Source of the DNA: Portulaca oleracea
Lineage: Eukaryota > Streptophyta > Magnoliopsida > Caryophyllales > Portulacaceae
Reading direction: 5' to 3'
NCBI GenBank assembly: GCA_029582165.1
Contig: CM055872.1
Span: 1,025,728-1,089,727, forward strand
Length of the DNA: 64,000 nt
In this document: piece after piece, positions 1 through 11,200 of the stretch
How positions within the stretch are numbered: the stretch's first letter is position 1
How the letters are laid out: each line of letters starts with the position of its first letter
Translations under genes and position numbers: made by a program
Notes under the pieces: generated by a model
Told to the model about the DNA's origin: nothing
The model's database searches: none
Seen by the model: the letters and a program-made list of their open reading frames with translations, nothing else

Positions 1-2528
1 ATACAAAAGCAGCAGGCCCTGGAGAAAAAGCAGGGTGCAGATAAGAATCAAAAATCTGGGCGCTCTGCCCAGACGAAGCCCAAAGGCTCTACTGGTCAGC
101 CACCTCCTGCAAGTAAATATTGATTTCCATGTGAAAGTTCTTTATTATATGCTTTGCATCCAGATACTGAACGCATGATGAGCTACTTTTAGGGTTAATG
201 TCTGTTTTATAGGGTGTTTCCAAAGAGACTAGGGTTTATGTCTGTTTGGCCCTAAATTTGTTTAAGTTGAGCAGCACAAAAATTGGCGGTCTTTTCAGTT
301 TTATAATTTACTAAAGTGGTATCTGAATTGTCTTGAGGGAATCAAGGTTTCGTGAATGTTAGTTTTTTCTATCTGTTTTTCGCGGAACTCATTGGCCAGG
401 CGTGATTTTTCTTTTCTCTGCCTCCAGATAGTTAATAATGAATCTTGTTCTTTAATGTATGGTTATGTGAATCGAGGGAAAAACACTCCATTAACGTTGT
501 ACTTGCAAATTATCTCTTGATTCTTTAGGGGTTACCGAAAGTTCGTGTGTGTATCTGTTTAATCATTGGGTTCTTATGAAATGAAAGATGTTCAGAAGCC
601 TACTTTCATGAAGTCGATTAGCACTATAGTTTGTGACTGGGCTTTGTCAGTCCTTGGTGTGCTGAAAACCATGAGATTTGGAAGATGGAAAGAACGTTAC
701 GAGGCTGTTGAGATTGAGGAGTGAATTTGTATTGGGTACACTTGGGCTCAACCCTGTTCACTTGTCACTTGTCACTTGTCACTTGTCAGTTGTCAGTTGT
801 CAATACTGCCTAGTCATCGTCACAAACTTGTTGTCAGGCCATAAAATGAAAGTAGCTTCAAGCATGACTTGACGTTGGATTACTGGTTTCCAATGAGCTT
901 GAGCATTCTGCCATGTAGGTGTAGTGCTGTTGACAAGGAGGTTGCTGAGACTCCATTTGATTTAATTGAACTCAGAGTCATTTACATGCTGAGTTCCGTA
1001 ACCTTTCAAACTTCTGGGTAATCCTAGCTTCAGTCAGTGAGCAAGCTAATGCTGAATTTTATCTGTTATATTCCGTTGGCTGTCAGACTTCAGCAAATAT
1101 ATTAGTGTTCAGCGATGAAAGTGAAGTTGTAATTATTAAGGCTTTGACAGTTAAAATTAGTCTTCTCCTGTTAATTTTCTTTTAGCTGTAGGCAGTGTAT
1201 TGGTTGATGTGGATATTATGGTGCTGGTGTGTTTTTACCATTTTGTTTGAAACCTAATAGTGCAATGGCGTAGAAGTAGGGGGCCATGTTTGTTAAATGC
1301 AGCAGTATGTATGGAAGTTCTTGTGTGTAGTCTAATTTTTCATTGTTTTCCATTATTTACTGGTTTCAGATGCAAAAATGGATAAAGAAGATGCCAAGAA
1401 TACTGGTAATGCAAGCTGCTCGTCATTTTTTATTGTAGATGTTGGCCTCAAATTTTATTTCGTCATGATGTTTATTGCTTTCTGTTTGAACTGTAATATT
1501 AGTGGTATTCTTTTGACTTATTTAATGTGGTGGTTCTATAACTTAAATTTTAATCATTTCTATCACGCCTGCAAGTCCTGCTTTGTAATATTTCATGAAT
1601 CTTCAAGCGTTAGCCTCTCTAACAAATTCTACACTGAATAGGGCTGCTTATACTTATAGCTGTGGGCAAACCCTATGCTATTTATTGTTGTTGCTGCTGA
1701 TGTTGTGTGGGTAGTCCATAATTATTCTGAACTATCTTTTGTTCAGCTGTCATGGCATGATTAATTGCAACGATTTTTGCTTGATAAAGTGTTAAATCCG
1801 TCATCTATTTGTTTTCGCAATGAAAATTTTCTTGTCATAATGGTTAATCTTTTAGCTTGCAATTTAATGCAGTGGCGAAAGGGAAAAAGCGGAAAAGCGA
1901 GTCAGCTGCAGAGGTGGGCTTCTGGCAAGTGATACTTGCTTCATCTATTTGACATTTTAGATTGATTCATTACATATTTGCTCTTTAGCCTCCACTCTTT
2001 CTGGTCCTTTAAGAAGATCTCTTTGTTATTGTACAACCACTGGCATTCTAGAACTGATAGTTTGATCTGTGCCTGCCTGTGTCGTCCCTCTTTGCACTTT
2101 ATATTTTCGATATCATCAGTTGTATGTTTTTCTTTTGTTAATTTGTCTTCCATGCCTTCTTATCTCCCTGGACCATGTTCAAATTTAATTTATTTTGAAA
2201 TAAGATTCTTCCTCAAGTTTCTAAACTTGCTGCAGTATTTTAACTTGTCTTCAGTTGAATTCCATGTTTTTACTTGATTAAAAGAAATCTCTTCTATGGT
2301 TTGAAGCTAATGGAATTGCTCTGTACCTTTGCTAGAGGGAAGGCATGCCTGCAGAAAAGCTTGTGAAGATACAGATTCCTTCGACACTGAAAAAGCAACT
2401 GGTTGACGATTGGGAATTTGTTACTCAACAGGATAAGGTACATTTTGGTGCTCAATCTCTCCTAGCATTCTATTTCCATTCCAGTACTTTCCCATAGCAC
2501 ATGCACAAGCACAAAGAAGAAGGGACAG

Positions 2529-2560
<32 letters not shown>

Positions 2561-5500
2561 GTAGTAAAGAAATAAAAGATTTAGAGAAGTGTGTTCTCAT
2601 CAGGCACTGATGGTCTCTTCACCTTGCTCTGGGCTGGTTGTGATAAGAAGGGAAATAGAGTTTGGGAATAAACATGGTCAGGGATTCAAAATGCGGTCTC
2701 GATCGCGTTTTTGGTTGGGGACACCATACCAAAAATTCTCTTAAAGTGTGGCAACCGTGTTTGTCAACAGGAGATAATGCGGTTCGTCAAACTCCAAAAC
2801 CTTTCCAATGCTTTGGCATGGATTGGCCAAATTTTGGATCCATGAACATGACATTTAGGGTGGGTTGTAGGATGCTGTTGTTGTGCTTAACAGCTGAACT
2901 TTTGGCTTGAACATAGTTTAAATATATAAAATTCTGTAGTTCATTGTTGTTAACTCTTGGTTTGCTGTGACTATGTCATGTTGCCATGAGTATCCTAGAT
3001 ATAGGCTCTGCTTTGTCTTCCCTTATGTTCATTCATATGGAAGGTTTCTTTTCCAGAGTTATAGTTGGTATGCTACTGTCTAGGAAGATTGCCATAAAAT
3101 GCTACGCTGAGTTGGTCGTCTGCATGTGCATACTTTCCCAGTTTTGGCTTTTTGCAAACTTTGTAGATAGTTCTGTCAGTGTCCTCTTTCTTCAAGCGTG
3201 CATTGTTTTTGCTATGCAGCACTGGAGCACTAGGGAATGCTTCCTCCGTCCCATATCTAAAGTCCATCTTGGATTGAAGAGCCATATTTATGCCTCACAA
3301 AAACATGACTCTTATTTTTATGGTGGACTTTAGATATGAGACGGAGGGAGTATGTTTCTTAGCTCTTCTATCCGACTTGACAAGGATCCTCGCAATCATT
3401 TTATGTTGTGGGGGAATTCGGGATGTTTTCTTTTCTTTTCGCAAACACAAACCTACTGGGAAAGGCTCTGGATGATTCGATCTGTCCTGTCCTCCGGATA
3501 AATCTCACTTGTCATCCCTTCACTGTTTATGGATGTCTATGGATCATTGACCGATGAAAGTATCTTGTTTGTTTCAGCTCTTATTTCTTTCTATCTTTTG
3601 GTTGACATTTGCTCAAACATGCATTGCATATGGCTGACTCAGGATGCCTTTCATTGCAGCTTGTTAAACTGCCTCGCTCTCCAAGCGTGGATGATTTATT
3701 AAAGAAGTATCTTGAATATCGAACTAGAAAAGATGGCACGTAAGTTGCTGCAGGATTCAGCTTTTCAGGATTGTTTTCTCCATGCTCAATTTGCATGAAT
3801 GCTCTGTTATGTGTACTTATAGAATATCCAATGCATGACATCTTAAAGAATAGAATACTGATTATGAGTTGTGTTGAATTACTGATGTTAATAGAAACAC
3901 TCCCACTTCTCCCAGTGGTGTAAATCAACATCACGTACTGTTCATTTATCTTGTGACAGAGATCCTATGTTGCTTCATATGTTTTAAATATCATGTGCTA
4001 TGATCAGTAAAGTAAAGCCCTCCAATCCTCTCTTCAAGTCCAACTTTTTTTTTCTTTTTTTTTGAATTTTGTATTCTGGATGGGTCTCCTGTCCTCTTGT
4101 GCTTGATCATGTCTATGCTGATTATGGGACCTTTTGTGCCTTCTAAGTAGATCATATGTTGTATCCTAGAATGATTCTGTCATGCTTAAACAGGAAAATT
4201 GGATTGTGGTGCGTTGTAGTGTAGGCCTTGGGATTGTGGTAAACCGAACTTTAAAGTTGTATCATAGTAAATTAAATTGTGAAACTATTGGACTACAGTG
4301 CACCGCACCGAGTTGGGTGAAACTCAACTCAGTCAATTGTCGTACTTTGGTTTACCCACAATCTAATGGTTGAAATGTTTGGACTACTGCAATCAAATAT
4401 ATGTTATACTATGGTGTACTACACTCTAAGTCTTGAAATGTTAGGCCTACCACATACTTTGGTGTCACCCAACTTGGTGGCGGTGCACTGTAGTCCAATA
4501 GTTTCACAATTTAGCTTACTGTGATACAATTTCAAAGTTCGACTTACCCCAATCCCAAGGCCTAAAGTACATGCTTCTCCTTCTCTTTCTCCTCCTCCTT
4601 CTTCTTCTTTTTTGTGTGTGCTTTTTTTTTTTTGGGGGGGGGGGGGGGGCGGGGGTGGTGCAGTCTTGCTGGCCGTCTACCTCATTTCATACATAGACAT
4701 GGTCTTTTGTGCATGCGGCCGGGTTTATTATTTTCATTGTTGTTATGTGACTTTATGTAATACCTATCTGTCCCTTCAGAACCTTTTTTTTTTTTTTTTG
4801 GCAGGGTTGTGCAATCACTGAGGTATAATATCCTCTAAGGCCTTGCACCTCAGAAACTTTAGGCAACAGTTTTTAAAACGCTTAACACAAATTATATTTT
4901 GTTTTCATGTATCTGAACGTGGATACTTGACGAGCTTGACTTGTTACGTAGTCCTTGTCATTTCTGTAGAGGGGGTGCTTTATGAGGAAGTTTCTGGTCT
5001 ACTCTAGAATTGCTAATCATTTATGCATTAATTTTCTTCTCTTTTTTCTTTTTTATCTTTTGTAGGATTAATGACTCCATTGCAGAAATTTTGAATGGAT
5101 TGCGTTCTTATTTTGACAAAGCATTGCCACTGATGCTTTTGTACAAAAAGGAACGACAGCAATATCACGAGGCAGTAACCAATAATGCGTCTCCGTCAAC
5201 TATATATGGTGCTGAACATCTATTGCGCCTTTTTGGTAGGCTTCAATTTTTTTTATTCCATTTTTTATTTTTTTTTGCCACAACTTCTGAATTTTGCATT
5301 TGGGAATGGAAGTAAATCCATATATTTTGAATATATAAAATACGTGTCTGCTCAGCCCTCCAAGGTGTTCTTATGTCTTACAATGTCCTACACAAATCTG
5401 GAAAAGCAAAACTGCTTCTCTGGTTGTTTGCTTCTAGGAAGCTGAAAGATTTATGGTTGGAAACTCTGGTTGTTCACTTTTGTGACAATTAAAATCAAAT

Positions 5501-6581
5501 TGGATGAGTGTTTCAACATAGGATTGAAATTTGGCGACCAAAATGCCTTGTTAAATTGTCCTGTACTTTTGTCCCAATATTTGAAATATGGACAGTCAAT
5601 GACTTTCGAAGCTAGGGTTCAATGAAGAGAAACACTTTACGATACAGTGTTGTATTGCTGACAATTTGCCATCATTGCTTATGCATTTCTCAATTCTAAT
5701 GGACTTCCCTATAATTGCAGTCAAATTGCCAGAGCTTTTAGCATATGTGAGCATGGAAGAGGAGGCTTTGACTCGCTTGCAGCAAAAATTGGTTGATTTT
5801 CTCAAGTATGAATTTCATTCTCCCTGTTGCTCTAGTACCTTATACCACTTCCAATAGTCACAGAAAACTGATACCATAGTGACAATTATGCATTTTATTA
5901 GGGAGTTGCTTGGTGATGCATGTTAGAGAGTGAGTGGTCTACATGAGGAATGTGTTATGTATTGAACCAAGTAAACTTGCATAGTTACTGGCTTGCTGCT
6001 AGTGCTAGAGCTGGCAAATTTTTGTCCGACCCAGATTACCCGAATTGTCCGATCCGGAAAAAACCGGGTCTGGACAATAGATTTTTCGTCCGAATTTTGA
6101 TATTGACCGAATATTCCCATAAAATCTATATTTTTCTATTGTCCGAACCCGATTTTAGCTTCGTCCGAATTGTCCGACCCGAAATAAAACCAAGACAGTG
6201 ACCGAATTTGTCCAACCCAAATTTACCCGAACCCGAATTTTTGCCAGCGCTACTTGCTGCAATGTGTTCTCCTCTACATGCTGCATTTATTTGTCCTCTT
6301 CCTTTTCGACTCTAGATGTCCATACTCCTTATCCAGACGATGGTAGTCCTACCCAGGGTGACTGGTGCCTGGGGTCTTTAGTAGTTGATTCGGTCCTTTT
6401 TATGTCCACCAAAAAACTAAAATAAGGGCCGGTTCACTTGAGATTGGAATATTGCTGTATTCTGGACTAATTAGAAATCATCTTTATCAGGTTCTTGCAG
6501 AAGAATCAAAGTACTTTCTTTCTCTCGGTCTATGATGGCTCCAAGGCTGTGGAAGGAACTGGTAAACCAAAAGATACCTGA
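1..6581 (+). CDS. MRG1: MRG domain chromatin reader (MORF-related), 3' part
   Basis: Nuclear MRG-family protein; plant members bind H3K4me3/H3K36me3 through an N-terminal chromodomain and recruit histone acetyltransferases. Only the 3' part is here. Exons read from GT-AG junctions that keep one frame: <1-112, 1370-1405, 1873-1913, 2336-2437, 3660-3739, 5066-5235, 5721-5805, 6491-6581 (stop TGA 6579-6581), giving 238 codons before the stop. The first exons encode a Lys/Gln-rich linker, then a basic nuclear-signal-like run (KGKKRK). The MRG domain follows: KIQIPSTLKKQLVDDWEFV, LPRSPSVDDLLKKYLEY, a helix with NGLRSYFDKALPLMLLY, YGAEHLLRLFVKLPELLAY, and the end FLQKNQSTFFLSVYD. The C-terminus after the domain is short. 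Introns are long and hold several MITEs. The family call is very secure; the choice of MRG1 over MRG2 rests on gene order with HMA1. Confidence 0.93.
759..802 (+). repeat. 7-bp tandem repeat in MRG intron
   Basis: CACTTGT is repeated about four times and then continues as the one-base variant CAGTTGT. It lies in the 1257-bp intron 113-1369. No function is suggested. Confidence 0.7.
3240..3350. mobile_element. Short Stowaway MITE in MRG intron
   Basis: The ends are near-perfect inverted repeats: TTCCTCCGTCCCATATCTAA on the left and, reading in from the right, CTCCCTCCGTCTCATATCTA. A following TA at 3351-3352 fits the TA target of Tc1/mariner Stowaway elements; the left TA is mutated. About 111 bp, almost entirely foldback, inside intron 2438-3659. 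Confidence 0.75.
4222..4564. mobile_element. 343-bp long-TIR foldback element in MRG intron
   Basis: The left arm starts TAGGCCTTGGGATTG and the right arm ends CCAATCCCAAGGCCTA. The arms stay complementary for about 110 bp, including the shared block TGTGAAACTATTGGACTACA, so a transcript would form a long hairpin. I could not find a clear target-site duplication, so the superfamily is open. It lies in intron 3740-5065. Confidence 0.75.
6000..6252. mobile_element. hAT-type MITE in last MRG intron
   Basis: A perfect 8-bp duplication CTTGCTGC flanks the element (5992-5999 and 6253-6260). Ends are TAG..CTGGCAAA inverted repeats: the right end read inward is TAGCGCTGGCAAAAA, while the left has six extra bases. 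The interior is built of repeated CCGAACCCGA/TTGTCCGA motifs, typical of hAT subterminal repeats. About 253 bp in intron 5806-6490. Confidence 0.85.
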
Positions 6582-8226
6582 GTTCATCTTTGTATTCTAG
6601 ATGGCCCATTTTCGACACTTGGGTCGTCATTTCAGGGAAACCCTAGAAAGGGTTGGTTGACTCTCCATACACTAATGTCAGCGGATGTCACAATTGGATA
6701 AATCATATGTTGTACTGTTCAGTAACTCAGTTGTATCAGTAGCTAATTCTTTTTTCTGCGAGTTTCAGTTTGAGACTGGCCACTGTTTCGAGTGGTTATT
6801 GTAGTTGAGTGGCTTTCTATAGAAGATGTAAGTGCTTTATAACATGTGGGATTTCTTGGCATTCACCTGTAAATGGGTTTTTGTGTATTCATATTAAGCA
6901 AACCAAGGTAAAAGCTAGCAACTGGTGGAATCTACATTGTTGGACTGCTGAGGCGGCCTGAGGGTACTGTAATGTCATTCTAAATTGCATAATGTTTTGG
7001 AATTGCAAGATGCCACATTGGCCCTTTGTTTAAGGTATCAGGTTAGGGGTGTAGGAGTTTGTTAAGTCTGGTATCATTGGCACATTCATCGATCCGTCGT
7101 ATCGTATGTGAATGCATCTCACAATAAGCACTCTACATAAGCAAGAAGATTGAGCTTCCCCAAGTTTCGAGTTAAGGGAGGAGTCGAGGAGGCTGCCTAG
7201 CACTCTAGCAGGTGGACTGGTGGGAATGGGAAGGTCAGACTTGCTAACTCCATGTGGACATATTTTGTCATAAAATTCACTTAATATCGACTTTGAAAGA
7301 ACAATATTTGCTACTGACATACCTAAGTCAGAGGCATTAAATATATTAAAAGTTTGGCACTTTCTTAATCAAAATGTCAGTTTAGATTAGTTTTAATCAT
7401 TCATTTCTAACTTCAAATTATTTAGAGCCAAAGCCCCTATATAATAAGTGCTTACAGTATTTCACTCGGTGACGATAATTGGCCTAATATATTCTCACGA
7501 AGACTAATTTTGTACCAATGATCAACGAATCGTTATACCCTTCTTTGGGACAACCCAATGAGCAATACGACAAAACAAGCCAGGAATATAGGAGAATAAA
7601 GTTTTCAACCAAGGGAAGAGGCATCATTTGAATTTTGATAGAAAAATCTCTTTCATCAACATCATTTTAATAGAGTACTTTCATTTCAACTTCGTTAAAT
7701 ATTGATTTCATATTAACATAGTAGCCAAGTGTTGATAAAGTAGAGCATATAATTTGATGTAGACAACAGGTAGCCGATAAACAATGAGATCATATCTTGG
7801 CCCCATTTTCTGCCAAAGTAATTGAGATTTTTAGATTAGCACACAATAGTCAATAATAAAAAGAAAAAGGAAAAAAGAAAAGAAAAATGGAGAATGGAAT
7901 CCATTTAGGGGGAGCCCACTTAGATTTTGACGGCACACATTAGTCAGGAGGGGAGTGTGGTCACCATACTCCTCTCACACTGTTAAAAAAAAAAAAGAAG
8001 ATAATTACTTCAATTTTATTTACCCCATTTTCCCTTTTTTTGGGTTCCCCCCAAAAACATTCTTCTCTTACAGACAGACAAGACAGTATATGCTTCTGTA
8101 GTTCTATGCTCCTCCATTATTTGCGCCAAAGAGAGAATTTGTGTTTCAATTGGACTCTTCAACTCTTTTGATGAATGCTTTCTCTGATCTGTTGAGCGTC
8201 CTCGAATCTTCAATTTCAACTCTATA
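6582..8226. other. Intergenic: MRG 3' UTR and HMA1 5' region
   Basis: The 3' UTR of the MRG gene probably reaches about 6.9 kb. The rest is AT-rich and contains A-rich tracts (7850-7890 and 7984-7998). The last 200 bp before the HMA1 start are pyrimidine-rich and probably the HMA1 leader. No TATA box could be chosen with confidence and no other gene is visible. Confidence 0.6.
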
Positions 8227-11200
8227 ATGGAAATTCTCCCCCTTGTTCATGGCGGAATTTGCCTCAAATCCCTAGATTACCGCCCTAGATTGAGTAGATT
8301 CACCGCTAAATCCCGCCAATTCTTCATCTGCTCTTCCTACTCGTCGATTCTTCCACCCAAACCCTTCTTTCCTTTGCTCCGAAGATGCGGCATTCGTTCT
8401 GTAGCATCTGATCATCATCATCATCATGATCATCATCATGCTAATCGCAATGATGTTCGTCACAATCATGATCATGATGGTCATGGAGACCGTCATCATT
8501 ATCACCATCATGGAAGCGAGGTGAAGTTGAACAAGTATCAGGAAGGATTAGTTCGGTTCGCAAAGGCGATAGGGTGGGTCGACTTGGCGAATTACTTGAG
8601 GGAGCATTTGCAGTTGTGTTGCTCTTCAATGGCGCTATTTCTGGCTGCTGCTGCTTGCCCTCACTTGGTTCCTAAGCATCTGGCTAAGCCCTTGCAGAAG
8701 GCCTTCATCATTGTTGCTTTCCCTCTTGTTGGGGTAATTTTATTGTTATGGCCTCTTTCTGGAATGTTCAGTTTGCTGATTTTATTCATTAATATTGAAT
8801 TACTACACTTGTTCAAAGATCTTCAGCTTGTAGTCGACTTTGGTGGAATTTAGTAGTTGAATTTGTCAGTGATTTCACCAAATTGGAACGGCGTTATGAG
8901 TTCCTTAGTAACCCAGAATCAAGAATGCGAAAGAACAATATTGATACTGACACAATGAAACTAGTCTAGTACGGTATAAGGTGGTCAAGTGTATGCATAA
9001 AACTCAACCTTTCTGGTAGCTTGTTCCTTGTGGGTGTGCTGGATTCATGGTTACAAATGCTGTATACATTTTGATTCGTGATCATAGAGTAAGGTTGTGA
9101 TAGGGATAGAGTTACATTCTTAATTTTCGATCACATTAAGATCCATGTTGGAGTAATTCTTGGAAAATTTTGTTGTAAATTTCACCCCAGTTTTACATTT
9201 ATGTGGAAGGAATTTGCCTGCTTCCTTCCCCTGCCCCCCCTCTGACTTTAATCCTAACTTATAAAATAGTAAATACCATCTTCCCCTTCTTGTCAAGTCA
9301 ATTTTTTTGTAAAAGATAAATCACTCAAATTTGTACATAGCAGATTTGTAGACGTCGTAAATTAGTAAAACCATGCTCCCGGAAATCACAATTTGGAAGG
9401 TATATGTCAGCAACATCCCTAGTGCTTAATCATTAATCCAAAGTCCATTTGGTCACCGACAATTTTCTCCAGGTGTTCACAAGCGTCAACTTACAAAAAT
9501 TGTGGAAAAATAAATTTTGCCTCTGATACCCCCAGTCATATATCGCCTTCTAGACTGACTCTATATGAACTGTGGGCTTGCTTATTCTTATATATTGCTA
9601 TCTTGTAAACTCTTTTTAAGAATGTAATTTGTTCTTCGAGCATTCTGCAGCTACTTTTCCTTGTGCTGAGGGAAAAGAATTCAGAATTCTCAAGATAAGT
9701 TTTCGTTGAATATTTTAACTGCTACTTGCTTTCTGCCTGTCAGGTGTCAGCATCACTTGACGCCCTTATAGATATCTCAGGTGGAAAAGTTAACATTCAT
9801 GTCCTCATGGCCCTTGCAGCCTTTGCATCGATATTCATGGGGAATGCCTTGGAAGGGGGGCTGCTCATTGCTATGTTTAACTTGGCTCATATAGGTAGCA
9901 TGTTCAGCCTATATGGATTTTTTGTTGCAAGGAAATATACCCCCCCCCTTTTTTTGTTGTAACTTATTCCCAATGACCCTGTATGTCTATCCTTACTACA
10001 GCTGAAGAATATTTTACAAGCCGCTCAAAGGTTGATGTCAGAGAGCTGAAGGAGAATTATCCAGATTCTGCCCTTGTGCTAGAGGTGCATGAGAATGAGG
10101 CTCCTAAGTTCTCTGACTTATCTTACAAAAAGGTTCCTGTGACAGAAATAACTGTTGGCTCATTTATCTTGATTCAAGCTGGTGAGGTATGTGAACAAGG
10201 CACTGCATTTGCCATGGATGCATCTTTGATCGTTTCTATTTGCTTTCTGCACTTTTGAGTTGGTTGTCAGCTGACTCCTGTGAGCCAAGTGATTTTAAAT
10301 TTCTGGATGGAAGCATTGAAGATAATTGTGATTGTAAATAATATTTTATTAGATTAATGTGAGTAGCATGTGTCCTATGGGCTCATAACTTCGGTTTTCA
10401 GTTGGTTAAGCTACATGATTTGGCAAATGTTTGTGGTTGTCGTAAAATGCCCTTATCAGAACTCACATTTCAATCCTAATGAGGAAAGTTCGCCATGGGA
10501 CAGGTGACTATGTACCATCTTGCTTGAATTGCATAAAGTTTATAAACTTGGCATACTTTTATGTACTTAGGTGGGAAGAAGTCCCTTACTTGCATCATCA
10601 TCAGCATATAAACTTGGGTTGCTACAGAGTTCCTACACGAAGATAGGTATATCTAGAAGATTTTGCATTCAGCTGTGACCATATTGGAACCTGACAAATA
10701 TAGCGTATTGGCGTCTTTAGTCTTTACGTAGAAAAGGTGAAATTTTGGGGGGGAAAGAACAGGAGCTTTTTTTTTGTTTTGTGTGTGTGTGTTGGGGGGG
10801 GGGGGGGGGTGCATTAAAGGGAGTCTCATTCTGATGGAGATTGTTGAAAGTTGTTTCCATGTATTTCAGGGTAGTTTATGAGAATGTCGCACTAGATTGG
10901 TTTATGAATAGAACTCTCACTTCTGGGTGTGTCTTATATTGATGGCTTATTTTGAAGATTCTTTTGTTGCACATGGGAAGGACATAAAAGGATTGTCAAG
11001 TGTTGAATATTGATTCTGTTGATTGGAAACATTTTCCTTATCATTGTGATTCCTATATTACCTTTAGAATGTGGGGCAAACTCAATTGTTGATTGAAACA
11101 TCTTTCATCAGTCTGTGCCAGTTGACTGTGTTGTATCACAAGGAAGGTCAACCATCACCATAGAGCATTTGACAGGGGAAGTAAAGCCTGTAGAGAGAAA

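Noticed and set aside
759..802. Short regular repeats resembling a CRISPR array
   Set aside because: A 7-bp head-to-tail repeat with no spacers, inside a plant intron.
8272..8629. Met/Ile-rich and His/Asp-rich minus-strand frames
   Set aside because: Antisense to the CAT/CAC His-coding repeat of HMA1 exon 1.
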